NCBI GenBank assembly: GCA_963922205.1
Contig: CAWUHX010000082.1
Span: 434,001 to 498,000 of the forward strand
Direction: 5' to 3'
From: Romanomermis culicivorax
Taxonomy: Eukaryota; Nematoda; Enoplea; Mermithida; Mermithidae
Length of the DNA stretch: 64,000 nt
Below are positions 12,301-29,982 of this stretch, piece after piece; positions within the stretch are counted from its first letter, which is position 1, and each line of letters starts with the position of its first letter. The position numbers and the translations under genes were made by a program. The notes under the pieces are model-generated. The model saw nothing but the letters and a program-made list of their open reading frames with translations. It searched no databases and was not told where the DNA came from.

Positions 12301-15048
12301 TTGGCAATTTTAGAGGTCTTACTATATATTGTTAGTCGTATGCTGCACGAGGTGTAGGGTTTCATGGGCTTCCCACAATCGCCATGTGTATAGAAGTCGG
12401 CAATTTGAAACTACAGGTTACTACAAGTTGTAGATGAAAGTCCCTACAAAGCACAAGTCAAAAATGTCATGTCATAGACTTTTCCATAGCGTCATAGCTT
12501 GTGCAGGTAATCAATGTTTATACAAAGACCAAGTTGTACGAAATGTCCGATTATTTTTTTCTTCATTGAACGGCATTTTGGCAAATGCACACAAACCGCA
12601 ACAGACCAAGCGCCTGCGGTTCAAAAAAAGTGAAAAATTTGTCTATCTAGAGACTGACCGATTCATTTTTGGGCTATTTTTCCTGTGTAGAATAATTTGT
12701 CCCTAAACTTTAATCTGTAACCTGTAGAGACTTTCCTCGACAATTTGTAGTAACTTGCAGCTACAATTTTCCGACTTGTGTACTTACCAAGCAACTTGCA
12801 GTTTATAGGTCCACAAGTTTTGTATGCAACCAACTCCAGGGACGACATGAAATAGTAAAGTTCAAAATTTTATGCATTTTATAAATGAAAATTTATGATA
12901 TGCTGGAGCTTTCCAAGCATTAGAAAAAGTGTCTATTATGAAAGGTTCGCGTTCTTTATGCAATTAATGGAAGACTGTTTGGAAAGCTAAAGATTTTACC
13001 GCAATATTGTTCGTCACTCCGATCACCGCAATCATCTTCCATGTCGCAGACCCACATTTTTTGAACGCATCTTCCATTGTTGCATCGGAATTCGTTTGGT
13101 TCGCATCGGCCGCTTTCGACACCTATATTAAAACTGTGTGTTGATGATGAAACAGTCGTTAAGCAGAAAAAGTCAGCTTCGTAACAATTCATTGGTCAGA
13201 GATTGTAGAGTTAACTCGATGCAGAATTTCTGCTGAATTCCGGCAGATTCCATCCTCATGTTGATCCGAAGTTCATCAGACCTCAGAAAACTTTCCATTT
13301 TAGATAAAGTATGGAATTTCCAAGGTCTTGGACAGCACAAATACAACTAAATAGAAAATGATCGATTCTTGTACCACACTTGTTACATGTAAATGACTTC
13401 TTAAATGTGCAGGACTTACCGTTATATAGTAGAAAACTCAAGCCGCATCCGTGAAATATGTTGTCCGGCGGATTTTGGTTGTCGCCTAAAGGGTCATTTA
13501 TACTTGCCCTTTTCGACGGAACGGAACGGACCACCAACAGCTTGAAACGTTCAGCCTGAAAATCCATTTTCGATCGAAAAGGATAACTGCAATTTTCCAG
13601 AAAATGACCGACGGTAACCCGAACCGAACTGAACGAAAATTTCTTTTTTGTGTCGATTGCATTCCGTTCCGTTCCGTCGGAAAGGGCAATATTGGAAAAG
13701 GCATAAATGACCCGTATGTCTAATCTTCCCAAGAATAATTGTGGTATTCATACAGATAAAAAACCTGCATCGAAAGTTGTTCGGCAGATGTATTATAATT
13801 TATTGTTTTCCAAATGAGCCTCGAAAAGAAACAAGATGTTCGTGCAAATACCTGTGCATCCGAAAATGTTGGCTTGTGATACATTGTCATCATCCTTACA
13901 CGGGTTTGTTCGCCTATCTTTTCATTCGATTGCTCATTTGAAAATGAATGGAGTATACGTAGGCTCACATTCAAAGCGTCTATTCAGGAATTGGTTCAGA
14001 ACCACGCATCAATGGCAAGCGAAATCGAGAGGAGGTCTGCTAAATTTTTGGGTCAACTTGAACTACCGCTAACACCGTCAAAAATGGAAATATTCCATTT
14101 TAAATCATTTTTTAAAATTAATCACACGCTCATTTTATGATCTCAAAGGATATTTTTGTCAAGTAGCCCATCCTTGCATCACAAGGAAAAGTTCCGTTTT
14201 TGGATGCTCCAGAACGGATGCAGCGACGTGGAGCATCCTGCTAGAAGCTTCGATTTTGCTTTCAAAATTGTGCCGCATGTCACATGCAAAAAACCCCTAT
14301 GTATACGAATGTAAGACGAAGTTGTAACTTACGCTGATCCTGCCGATTACAGTACATTTCGTCCGATCTATCGCGACAATCGTAACGACCGTCGCAAACG
14401 TTTTCTTTGCGGACGCATTCGCCGTTTTGGCACGTCGATTCCTCCGAACCACATTGATACCTGCGTGGAGGCCCACTTTCGCGGAATTCGAGCGTTTGAC
14501 CTGAAGAAGTAGAAATATGTGACAAAATTGTGTATCAGGATATCAGGATGAGATAATGCCCAACCCAATGGCATGTGTGTAAGGAATATTTGACGATCAA
14601 GGCGGAAAAATATTCGGCATTTTTGCCTCCTAAGTCGGAAAAGGGTTTAAAAATAGTTATTGTGGCGTATGCAAGCAAGCTTTGATTATAAATAGTCGGA
14701 AACATTCTATTTTTTATTCATAATTCTAGAAATTCCTGCGTCGAAAAAATATTCCAATCGTTCAATTACCTTTATCGACGAATAATTCAATCGCAGCTTC
14801 TTTGGATTGGCTGGTCGTCGCCGTACAAACGTAAGTCCCTTGATCATTCGGATCTACGTTTTTGATGATCAAATAACCGTCCCTGTCCGACGAAGCTGTG
14901 CGTGGCAATTCACCGCCGACCTTCGCCCAACTGATGCGGGCGTTCGGATCGCCCAAAACACGACACCTAAGCACTGCTTCACGCCCTTGATCGACGTGTA
15001 CTTGATTAGCCGGATAAATTTCTAGTCGCAGTTCGTGCTGCAGTATTG
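323..15048 (-). CDS. unc-52: Perlecan-like basement membrane proteoglycan, N-terminal half (12 exons, partial)
   Basis: Perlecan is a secreted heparan-sulfate proteoglycan of basement membranes that links laminin, nidogen and integrin-bearing cells; in nematodes (UNC-52) it anchors body-wall muscle. Twelve exons were read on the minus strand: 15048-14770, 14500-14333, 13122-13000, 11129-10998, 10218-10020, 7004-6839, 5820-5680, 5613-5434, 3703-3533, 3464-3346, 555-444 and 383-323. All have AG acceptors and GT donors and all eleven junction phases agree, giving about 617 codons. Domain order is Ig, LDLa x3, Ig (split over two exons), laminin EGF, laminin IV (four exons), laminin EGF. Three LDLa repeats match the short nematode layout better than insect Trol. 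The signal-peptide exon(s) upstream of 15048 were not found, and the gene continues beyond the left edge. Introns are up to 3 kb and full of repeats. Confidence 0.9.
444..555 (-). CDS. unc-52: Perlecan exon: end of laminin IV and laminin EGF start
   Basis: Begins [12 protein letters not shown], the last strand of laminin IV, then [13 protein letters not shown], an EGF-like half module. Donor GAA/GTACGT. Confidence 0.87.
1114..1914. mobile_element. Tc1/mariner-type non-autonomous element
   Basis: About 800 bp flanked by TA dinucleotides, with inverted ends CAGGGTGAGCCAAAAAAAG. The inverted repeat extends about 42 bp with few mismatches and more weakly to about 80 bp (AATGCGG near both ends). 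TA targets and a CAGGGTG-type terminus fit Tc1/mariner. No transposase frame is present. It lies in a perlecan intron. Confidence 0.7.
1362..1435. repeat. Long hairpin inside the mariner-type element
   Basis: Two arms of about 34 bp (TTTTACAACAGAAAAGTA... and its complement) separated by five bases. Only a small AC/A difference breaks the pairing. Confidence 0.85.
2769..2940. repeat. TACCTCGAC-type minisatellite pieces and GCCTAA-like run
   Basis: Contains TACCTCGACTAATGTT and variants (CCTCGACCACC, CATCGACCATCCC) also found at 9000-9115 and 9390-9500. At 2900-2935 it runs into CCTAAGCCTAAGCCCAAGCC, a degenerate complement of TTAGGC. Confidence 0.55.
3346..3464 (-). CDS. unc-52: Perlecan exon: laminin IV domain, C-terminal part
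   Basis: Thirty-nine codons with the conserved end of laminin IV modules: [20 protein letters not shown]. It is too short to show as a long open frame and was found from the conserved motif and splice phases. Confidence 0.87.
3533..3703 (-). CDS. unc-52: Perlecan exon: laminin IV domain, middle part
   Basis: Fifty-seven codons from [10 protein letters not shown] through [14 protein letters not shown] to ILIDMYE. The acceptor is a T-run followed by CTAG and the donor is GAA/GTAAG. Confidence 0.9.
4476..4673. mobile_element. Short MITE with CATACATGCAC ends
   Basis: 198 bp with perfect 11-bp inverted ends CATACATGCAC/GTGCATGTATG. Flanked by GTTGTACT and GTTATACT, an 8-bp target duplication with one mismatch, which suggests the hAT group. 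A related sequence occurs near 59140-59410. Confidence 0.72.
5434..5613 (-). CDS. unc-52: Perlecan exon: laminin IV domain, N-terminal part
   Basis: Sixty codons with the laminin IV core [14 protein letters not shown] and [13 protein letters not shown], which leads directly into the next exon (LTSYGGKL). Confidence 0.9.
5680..5820 (-). CDS. unc-52: Perlecan exon: laminin EGF and start of laminin IV
   Basis: Encodes [10 protein letters not shown] followed by [18 protein letters not shown], the Cys-rich lead-in to a laminin IV (laminin B) module in perlecan domain III. Confidence 0.87.
6839..7004 (-). CDS. unc-52: Perlecan exon: second Ig domain, second half, and start of laminin EGF
   Basis: Carries the Ig F-strand motif [16 protein letters not shown], very typical of the perlecan domain II Ig, and then a Cys-rich stretch ending in RCICK that begins the first laminin EGF-like module. 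Phase agrees on both sides. Confidence 0.87.
7765..8050. repeat. AGCT-rich degenerate tandem and inverted repeat
   Basis: Three diverged units resembling TAGCTTAACG...ATCG(T/C)CGTT(A/G)A...CAGC, the last one inverted, plus a perfect palindrome GTGCAGCTCAGCTGCAC near 7938. Intronic, no coding potential seen. Confidence 0.5.
8806..9780. repeat. Pair of diverged direct repeats with minisatellite between
   Basis: 8806-9000 and 9496-9780 share GGTCC...GCTGCTGAG(T/C)GCTGAC, AACGAACAGTA(A/T)CGAGTTG and GGAAATTCAACAAC(A/T)GTATGAATTT in the same order. Between them, 9008-9115 holds four units of TACCTCGAC-type sequence and 9390-9500 two inverted units. Confidence 0.65.
10020..10218 (-). CDS. unc-52: Perlecan exon: second Ig domain, first half
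   Basis: First part of a split Ig domain: first Cys in AVLNCRATG, Trp in HISWRLNWG, then an extra Cys pair (CDPPRC) seen in the Ig after the LDLa repeats of perlecans. It ends within TISGVT; the second cysteine is encoded by the next exon, 3 kb away. Confidence 0.88.
10998..11129 (-). CDS. unc-52: Perlecan exon: LDL-receptor class A repeat 3
   Basis: A third LDLa module ([20 protein letters not shown]). The intron before it is 1.87 kb and holds a foldback repeat at about 11930-12850. Confidence 0.9.
11930..12850. repeat. Foldback element rich in CAACTTGCAGCTAC
   Basis: Motifs such as AAGTCGGCAACTTGCAGCTA (from 12009) recur in inverted orientation near 12750-12850, and the outer ends (CCCTGTAGACC... 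and ...TCCAGGGAC) are also inverted relatives. About 0.9 kb, intronic, no transposase frame. Confidence 0.5.
13000..13122 (-). CDS. unc-52: Perlecan exon: LDL-receptor class A repeat 2
   Basis: A second LDLa module, with [14 protein letters not shown] then [12 protein letters not shown]. It is a single phase-1 exon, the usual one-exon-per-module layout of domain II. Confidence 0.9.
13491..13713. mobile_element. Short MITE with GGGTCATTTAT ends
   Basis: 223 bp whose two ends are inverted copies for about 40 bp, starting GGGTCATTTAT and including GACGGAACGGAACGG. No target duplication could be recognised. Lies in a perlecan intron. Confidence 0.7.
14333..14500 (-). CDS. unc-52: Perlecan exon: LDL-receptor class A repeat 1
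   Basis: A six-cysteine LDLa module with the acidic calcium cage at its end ([16 protein letters not shown]). It joins in phase to the Ig exon upstream and to the next LDLa exon. LDLa repeats fold around one calcium ion and form perlecan domain II. Confidence 0.9.
14770..15048 (-). CDS. unc-52: Perlecan exon: immunoglobulin domain
   Basis: An I-set Ig domain. The first Cys is in VLRCRVLGD, the Trp in ISWAKVGG and the second Cys in DQGTYVCTA. The acceptor follows ATTCTAG; the donor is AAAG/GTAATT. The exon starts in phase 2, so at least one upstream exon exists but was not located. An apparent in-frame extension upstream with a hydrophobic stretch is intron read-through. Confidence 0.88.
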
Positions 15049-16109
15049 CTAGAATGGAAATTTTATGAAAAGTTTTAAGAAAGCCAAGTAAAAACCAGAA
15101 TTTGATAGCAATGAATTTCCTTGACGGCAAAAAATGTGGACTAGGTCAACCGATTGGGTAACTGTTTTTAGTCATAACAGTTTTGGATCTGCGACTAACC
15201 TGCTAAGAATCGTCAGAAACTCAACAGAAATTTTAGATATTCTTTCTCACAGGACAATCGTAATTCGAATTTGTTATCATGAGCAAATAAAGACGCAATC
15301 AACATACAGAATCGCAACCTATATTTAGCGATTAAAATTTTGAAGCCAGAATCGTAACCGGAATCGAATAGCTTGAATAATTGACTATTAAGAACAGAAA
15401 CTGTAATCTGAAGCAATATTTTTCAGAAAATGCCGATTCTTAATGATTGCGCCATGCCATGCCATGACTTCACTTATAGCTTTTCGATCACATTTATAGT
15501 TGTTGGGCATGTTTTTTGTCACTGATATGGCAATTCTCCTGTGTTAAATCCTGAAATGGCGTGTGCGACTTTAAAACCTGATTTTTTCCTTGAAGTTTTC
15601 AATATCGCGAAGCAAAACTTGAATTTCGTGTTTTTGAGATCTATAAAGAATTTTACACATTTTTTCTTCAAGTTTCGCACTCGTATTTCAACTAATAACC
15701 AAAAAATAAGAAAATCCATGAGCCTTACATGCATTTTCGTGATATTTGCAGTACAACGTTGCGGAACAACTCAAGCTGCTAAATTCACGGTGATTTAAAG
15801 TCAAACAGCAACTCCCAGATAATCTATGGCCACAAGATTACAAGAAATGACTAATAAATAAAAAGCACTAATGATAATAAATAAATCCGTTCAAAGGTTG
15901 GATTGGCTTAAATCATAAATGTTGAAAAAATTTGATGATTTCTCTTCGCATTGAGGCTCGTCGAAGAGGAATATTGATTTACTCAAACATGTTTGGTTAA
16001 AAATATTATTTTCACGGCATAATCTGATTGGTCGCCTTCGACTTGGCCGTGACATAGAGTGTAAGGGCACAACCGCAAACCCTTGTGAAGTTTTTACTCC
16101 ATTTTTCCA

Positions 16110-16310
16110 ATTCACAGCAGGGTTTTTTAGCACAAGTCCCATTAACACTCGTGCTAATGGAAAAATATCTCCTTAGCACACTTAGCACGGTTGAGAAATG
16201 GTACTTTTTTGATCTGAAACTAACGTGTGAGTTTGTCAATTCTAATAACCTGCTTTTTTGTATTATCGATTCATTAAATCATTCTTGATATTGGTTCTGT
16301 CAAAAGGAAT
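16110..16310. repeat. ATTAGCAC-rich dispersed repeat, copy 1
   Basis: Shares TTAGCAC(A/G)CTTAGCACGGTTGA-type sequence, TAATAACCTGCTTT and a TTATCGA(T/C)TCAT(T/G)AAATCAT stretch with 27770-27950 in the same order. Related TTAGCAC clusters lie at 16465-16550 and 19490-19615. Confidence 0.6.
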
Positions 16311-17800
16311 TAAGCTCTCATATGATTCTAATTAAATTGGCTCGGAATAAATTTTTTATTTTGTTGCAGTTATGGAATAAATGTCAGAAAATGATTTTTC
16401 ACCACAATTTTGTTTATATCTTTTATCTTACATTCTTCTCGAACTTTGCTCAAAAGCTTCTCACTTTCAGTCATTAGGACGCGTGCTAATGTCTGATATT
16501 TCTATTAGCACGGCTCTGGTTTCATTAGCCCCGTGCTAAAAAACTATGACTCATAGTGATCCGAAGTTGTGATGAATTGAAAAATCGTCATTTAATTTTT
16601 ACTTCTCTATACAATAATATGTTGACTCTACGACAGAGACAGAGAGAAATTTTAAGAATATCAAGAATAGACTTGCGAAACTTTACGTGCCAAAACGTAG
16701 AATTCATTAGATTTGACAGTAATCTTTCAGCCATTTTACTATCCGAAATTTAAAAACTAGAAGATGAAAGCTTAGAGCTTCACTACATCTACTATCTATT
16801 CAGAAACGTGCTATAACTTCTCGAAAACCTCAACTCCAAGGAGATTGCGTAATGTTGTGACCAATTTTGCAACCTCCTACCTATTGACGTTGGGCAAACT
16901 CACAAATTATATAATCTGCTGAAGTCGTACCCATGAACGATAATTGCCTGGTATGATATTGCCCCTAATAAAAGTAAATGACATCAATGGGGAGACCAAT
17001 CTTGTTTTTTTATTTTATAATTAAAACATCAAAAATTCGGGGTTTTTTAAGCTTAGTTTACCCGCATATCCAACCTGTCACATAACTGGTGTAGCTTACA
17101 AGGTTGGCATTCTAGATTCAAAAATTCTAAAATCATACTTATAATAGTGATCCAATCGTTCACAATGACCAAAATAATGTTAAGCTAATCAAATTTTAAC
17201 AAGAAATTTGTATAAATGTGAAAAATACTTGAAAGTTTGTCTATACCTGATGTCGGAAAGAAAAATATAACACTATTTGGGAAACTAAATTCGAACAGTT
17301 TCTCATTCATTTCATCTGCATCATTTTCCAATTAAAATCCCCCAAAATTGATCGAAATTTTCAATTTTGTAGGTCTCTGAATATTCGAGATGAACTTCAG
17401 ACATCAATATTTCACAGGTGGCTCAAAAAGCCTTGAACATTTTGCTACATAACTTTCGTTCGAGTGCCGATTTGTATAAAAATTTTCACATGTAAATGGA
17501 AAGAATTTCTCTATCGACTGATATAACATTTACGGAGCACAACAGATTTTGAAGTACCGTGTGATATAAGTTTCCAAAGAGAATAATTTTTTACAAAAAC
17601 CACCTTTTCGGCTATTTTTGGTCGCTTGTTCAGCTCAGCTCCTTTCTCATCCCGGTTCTTTTATTTGTTCTAAAATAATACTAATCTGATGTATGATTTT
17701 CGATTTCCGTTCGACAAAAAGCTCATTAAGGTATCTTTAATAGGACTATAGTAATCGAGAAAAATTTCGCGGATGTGTTTGGGCCAAATTTTAATTTTTT

Positions 17801-17926
17801 ACAAGACTCTCAAGGAAGGTACGCAGACAAAAGTTTATTCTGTCAAATTTACTCTGTTTTTTTACAAGACTCTCAAGGAAAGAACGCAGACAAAAGTTTA
17901 TTCTGTCAAATTTACTCTGTTTGGTA
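17801..17926. repeat. Tandem duplication, 63 bp x 2
   Basis: Two units (17801-17863, 17864-17926) beginning ACAAGACTCTCAAGGAA and differing at very few bases. Confidence 0.9.
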
Positions 17927-18062
17927 GATAATTGATTTCTTAGTGCAATAGGGGTTTTATTTATTTGATTTGATCTCTAGTATTTGTTATATCTCACGTC
18001 TCGCCCTCCTAACCAGTAGCATTGTTGTCTTTAAACTAGTACTCTGCGTTGATACCACTGCT

Positions 18063-18162
18063 NNNNNNNNNNNNNNNNNNNNNNNNNNNNNNNNNNNNNN
18101 NNNNNNNNNNNNNNNNNNNNNNNNNNNNNNNNNNNNNNNNNNNNNNNNNNNNNNNNNNNNNN
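18063..18162. other. Assembly gap (100 N)
   Basis: Exactly 100 unspecified bases, the usual placeholder for a scaffold gap of unknown size. Confidence 0.98.
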
Positions 18163-18369
18163 CACTACGGAGTCACACAACCCTGTATATCAGACACGGG
18201 TGAACACGCGCTTTATGCCGTGATATTCTTATATACAAAATCTGTGAAATATTAAAACACTGTTTCAAAATGTTACCATAGTCTTGCTACGAAGTTGCTA
18301 AAAATTGTATGCTTCCCTTAGTCTATCCTCATGTGAGCAGAGCAGGGCCTCTGATAGGCGGTTCTAAAT

Positions 18370-18660
18370 ATTTTAAATCAAGTTTTGATTCTTTTTTTTG
18401 AAATCAAGATGATGTCGCGTGTGTGATATCATGATTTCGCGTACGTCGAAATCTTCATTTTGAGTACGTCAAAAATCTTGAATGCTCATCCGCGAAATTT
18501 TGAATTTTGGTGTGTGCATTTAACTCTGATTTTGGGTACGTCAAAATCTTGATTCCGAGTGGTCACAAATCTTGACTTTGTATGTATGAAATCTTGATTC
18601 TGTCGTCGTCAAAAATCTTATTTTGCCTGCGTAAAATTTTGAAGTCACAAATATTGAAAT
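18370..18660. repeat. AAATCTTGATTTTG minisatellite
   Basis: About ten irregular units of 25-35 bp with the consensus GTACGTCAAAATCTTGATTT. Confidence 0.65.
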
Positions 18661-18678
18661 CAGATATCAAGATTAGAG

Positions 18679-18957
18679 ATGTATGAGGTAACATATTTTG
18701 AAAACATCGCGTCCGGGTCGAAAATTTTAAGAATATCGGGTTCGGGTTCGGATCCGGGTCCAGCAAAATGATCGGGTAATTTCGATTCTTGTTTCGGGTT
18801 CGGGTACCAGATACATCTCTAGTATCGAGTAGCATGTTTTGAAAATATCGAATGCAGATCCGGGTCCAAAACTTTGATTTTGAGAATATCGGGTCCGGGT
18901 CCAACAAAATGGTCGGGTAATCTAGGGTCCTGTTTCGGGTCCGGGTAACCGATGCAG
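18679..18957. repeat. Tandem duplication of a CGGGTCCGGGT-rich unit
   Basis: Two units of about 140 bp (from 18679 and from about 18821), each with TTTTGAAAA(C/T)ATCG, GAATATCGGGT(T/C)CGGGT and GGTCGGGTAAT. Single related motifs lie at 42130-42180 and 43610-43675. Confidence 0.7.
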
Positions 18958-19628
18958 CTCGAATCAAGATGATTTCTTTTTTTGGAAATCAAGTTCAATT
19001 TGATTTTTGTGCTTACTAATCTTGATTTTCTGCGCGAAATTAGGACGATTTGTTCGTAGACATTTTAAATATTGCGATGTAAAACTCGATTTATGATGTG
19101 CGTTTTTGATGATTTTTCGGAAGTATTGGGCACATTTTTCAAATTCAACACAAGTTTTTCAAACCATGACAAAAAAATAAATTGACAATCCTTTTATTCC
19201 CTATGAAAAATGCCAGACAAATTGCCGAAGATTACCGGTGAAAAAATGTTATGAGATGTACTCTAGATAATGATGAAGAATATCAGAGGTTAACAAATAA
19301 ATGCTGGTATATGCTCACGGTCCCCATCGAGAAAAAGTTATAGACGATAATGACTATTCATGAGCTGGCCGCAATTTTGACATTTCGCCCTTTTAAAACG
19401 CACCAAAATGCACTTTTTCTTCCAAACTCAGTAAAAACTTTTCGTACAAACCAAAAAAGGCTGTTTGGTATGACTCACCAACAGAGTTTTTTTTTATTAG
19501 CACGAACGCCATTAGCACGGCCGCTAACTTTTCTTAATTTGTATTACTTTTTTCTTAGCACAACTAAAATTTTCATTAGCACAGACCCAACTTCATTAGC
19601 ATTGTGCTAAAAAAAGAACCATGCTTAC

Positions 19629-26926
<7,298 letters not shown>

Positions 26927-27769
26927 TTTCTTGGCGGTTGGACACGTGGGCGAAAGCTAATGCGTATCGACTGTTGTACGAAAGAACCTACTTGTAAAGT
27001 AAGAAAATCTATTCAATTTAGTGTGTGCCACAAAAAATTTCTCCATTCAACCAACTTCTTTCTTCAAGTTGTATGCTATAGCATGGCGAATGCAAAAAAG
27101 CATAAATGCACGATGTGTCTCTGACTTCAGACCACCGTTTTGGGCCAAACCCGAGAGGGACGGTATGAGTAATGAAGTGTATACTAATCTTTTTTCAGCA
27201 TACCAAGAGATGACTAAATGGGATTTCTGGACTGAACGGCTGTTCGGATTGAACGGATGTTTTTTTACATGAATGTCCACGTGGCTGTTTGGACTGAACA
27301 CTGAACAGGTGGAAATACTACAAAAATCTGGAGGGTTAAAGGTCGGAAGAATGCAATTCTTTCCACACTTGTGGAAAGAGTTCAATTTTTTCCCCACATT
27401 CCAAATTTTTTTCTACCTTATAAGGCAAATTTGAAAAAATAGTGGGTTTGGGGCAAAAAATGCATTTTTATGCGTTCTAGATGGTTTAAAACCCCAAAAT
27501 TTTCGGGAGCTGCAATCGCGTCAGCAATGGCTATAAACTAGGGTTATCTCGGGGCAAACATTAAAGCCGTGGCCGAGACTAGTATAGCATGCAACATTAT
27601 AGGTTACGATTGGTATCATACTTCATGTAATCATTCATAGAAAAATATTTAAGGTGACTATTTTTGTTTTCATTTCATGTTATAGCTATGATACAGCATT
27701 GATTGATAAATTAGAAAGGGTTTGAGTATTGTAGACAAAAAGACAAAATTCATAAAAAAACTGTCATTA

Positions 27770-27950
27770 TTAACCAGAGTTTTTTAGCAAAAGAAAAAAT
27801 ATTTCATTAGCACAGTTAGCACGGTTGACAAATGATACTTTGTTAGTGTCAATGCGTAAGTTGTCCAATTATGATAACCTGCTTTAATTATATTATCGAC
27901 TCATGAAATCATATTTGATGTTGGGACTTTTGTAAGGAATAAGACTCTCA
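27770..27950. repeat. ATTAGCAC-rich dispersed repeat, copy 2
   Basis: Same order of motifs as 16110-16310: TTTAGCA, CATTAGCACAGTTAGCACGG, TTGACAAATG, GATAACCTGCTTT, TTATCGACTCATGAAATCAT. Confidence 0.6.
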
Positions 27951-28113
27951 TCGTATTATAATTAAATTAGCACATTCTTACATTATGCACCTTACTTAAG
28001 TCACAATCTGTTTGTATAAAGCTTTACATGTTGTTTGTACAAAAGTTTACACAGGTCGTCGTTTTCACAAATAACTACTTCATCAATATCCTCAATCTCT
28101 TCGTCGCCTTTGT

Positions 28114-28409
28114 TTTGGAAAAATACTGAAAAATGTTCATTTTTTGATGAAAAATGTCAATTTTTGAACAAAAAATGGTCAAAAATGTCAATTTTCTCGG
28201 CGCTCTGCGCCATGTATACATTTTTCACAGTTTTTTTTTATACAAAAATTACTTTTTTTGAACCTTTTTTTCGGACTTTTTTGCTTAAAAAATCAATTTT
28301 TTTTCTTCAGAGATCCCTCCCCCTAAAATTTTGGGAATCAGTGACTCCCGACCCCAAAAAATTCGCCCGACCCCCTCCTAGACCTCATGGACTCGTTACA
28401 TGTGTATGG
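28114..28409 (-). mobile_element. CATACATGTAA MITE, truncated copy C
   Basis: Matches the distal part of copy B in the same orientation (GGAAAAATACTGA..., GGCGCTCTGCGCC, CCCCTAAAATTTTGGGAAT) and ends GTTACATGTGTATG. The GC-rich proximal 140 bp or so is missing. Confidence 0.65.
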
Positions 28410-28469
28410 TTCTATGTATGATATTAACCACACGTATTTGGCCCAAACGCGTGCCAATTCCCATGGAAT

Positions 28470-29870
28470 ATTATATTTATATCGTCGCAGCAAACATTAG
28501 GTTGTCGATGACTGATGAATGAATATAAATCCTGACCTTGCTTGTTCATTCCGTGGGACTGAGATTAGGAACTGAATTTTCTATTTTTGGTGTTTGATTC
28601 AAATATAAAAATGGACATATCACAATTCCCCGACTTGACCAAACATTTGAACAGTTTTTGACTTAATTTTCTTCCGGAGTAACAAGCAATTATAGACATC
28701 CTCAATTCAATCTCATTGTTGTTTTGTTAATAATAAATTTGTCGCCGAAAATTTAGAGGAAAATAATAAATTCCTGAATAATTCTATAGAGATAATTGAA
28801 TTCTCGCGGCATTTCGTTTCTTTTTGAATCGTAAGCCGTTTTCTCGTAAAGTTTTTCTCATCTCACGGACATTATTTGATGAAAATTAGGGTGCGCCGAG
28901 CACGACTTTTGCATACATTAGTGCGGTAAATATATATAGCCTTAATTATATTTTTATCAAATTTTGGGCCTCAAACCTTTTCCCAGTTTTCAGTATCTTT
29001 CTAGCAAGAAAAAATTTGTGGTGCCATTGGCACATATTTTTTGGGCTGCTGTGCCTACTGGCACAAATTTATCTGCAAAAAAACACTGCTCCGCATTAAG
29101 CATTGCCGGCAGTGTTGACAGATTAAATTTTTAAATAATGCCAGATTTTTTACGAAATAGTGCCAGAAATGTTTTTTTGACTGGTCAAGGCTAACTTTCC
29201 ATGATTTATAGTCGTTTTAGATGCTGAAATCGTAAAAAGTTTTCTCGGCGCTTAGCGCCGAATCTACGAGTAAAATCAATCACTGACTACCTTTATTTGT
29301 CTCGAAAGCGAGCGAATTCCATGCGAATAGTATGTTTATATTATCGCAACATACTTTGAGATTATTAATGGCTGGTAAATGAATAGAAATTGTAAACTTT
29401 CTATGTTCATTCTCAGTGGTATAGGTGGTATTGGGAAGGGAATCGAAAATTTTATTTTTGGTGTTTGGTTCGAACAGAAAAATTGACGTTGTTGGCACCA
29501 TTTTTCAACCAAAAATTTAAGAGACACGATTTATAGACATCCTTAATTTAATCTTTACATCGCTGTTAAGAAGAAATTCGTAGCCGAAAATTGAAGAATT
29601 CTCGCAGCATTCGATTTCTTTCCGAATCATATAAACTTTTTTCCCGATCAGTTTTTCTTATCTCACTGACGTGGTTAGATAAAACAAGGTAGGCACAATT
29701 TTTGTGCGAATTAGTGCGGTGAAAGTATCTTTAGTTATATACTTTCTTTTGGCATAAAACTTTCAAAAGTTTTCAACATCTTTTTAGGGAGAAAAATTTT
29801 TTGTGTGTTACTGGCACAAAATTTTTTGGTCTTTTGTGCCAATTGGCACAAAAGTCCGTGCTAAAAAACG
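28470..29870. repeat. Two diverged direct repeats, 28470-29080 and 29325-29870
   Basis: Both contain TTATCG(T/C)(C)GCA.CA.ACTTT-like starts, ATTTTTGGTGTTTG(A/G)TTC, TTCTCGC(G/A)GCATT and a distal block where TGGCACA is repeated (29010-29080, 29800-29870). A third fragment of the distal block is at 38155-38205. Coding potential not seen. Confidence 0.6.
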
Positions 29871-29982
29871 CCGGTTTCAAATAAAATCACAATTTGACTG
29901 AATGAACAGAAAAAAACTCATAATTTCTATCAATTTATCAGTCATTGACAACCTTGTATAAAGTTTGCTGCGACGATACAAA

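Larger units (their letters stand above)
15049..18062. other. Spacer between perlecan and ABCF1, left of the gap
   Basis: No exon could be supported, though perlecan 5' exons and the ABCF1 3' end are expected here or in the gap. It holds ATTAGCAC-rich repeats at 16110-16310 and 16465-16550 and a 63-bp tandem duplication at 17801-17926. Confidence 0.6.

Noticed and set aside
15891-16148. DEPQCEEK frame on the minus strand as the missing ABCF1 Walker B exon
   Set aside because: Only DEP matches; the invariant TN(N/H)LD does not follow and no acceptor precedes it.
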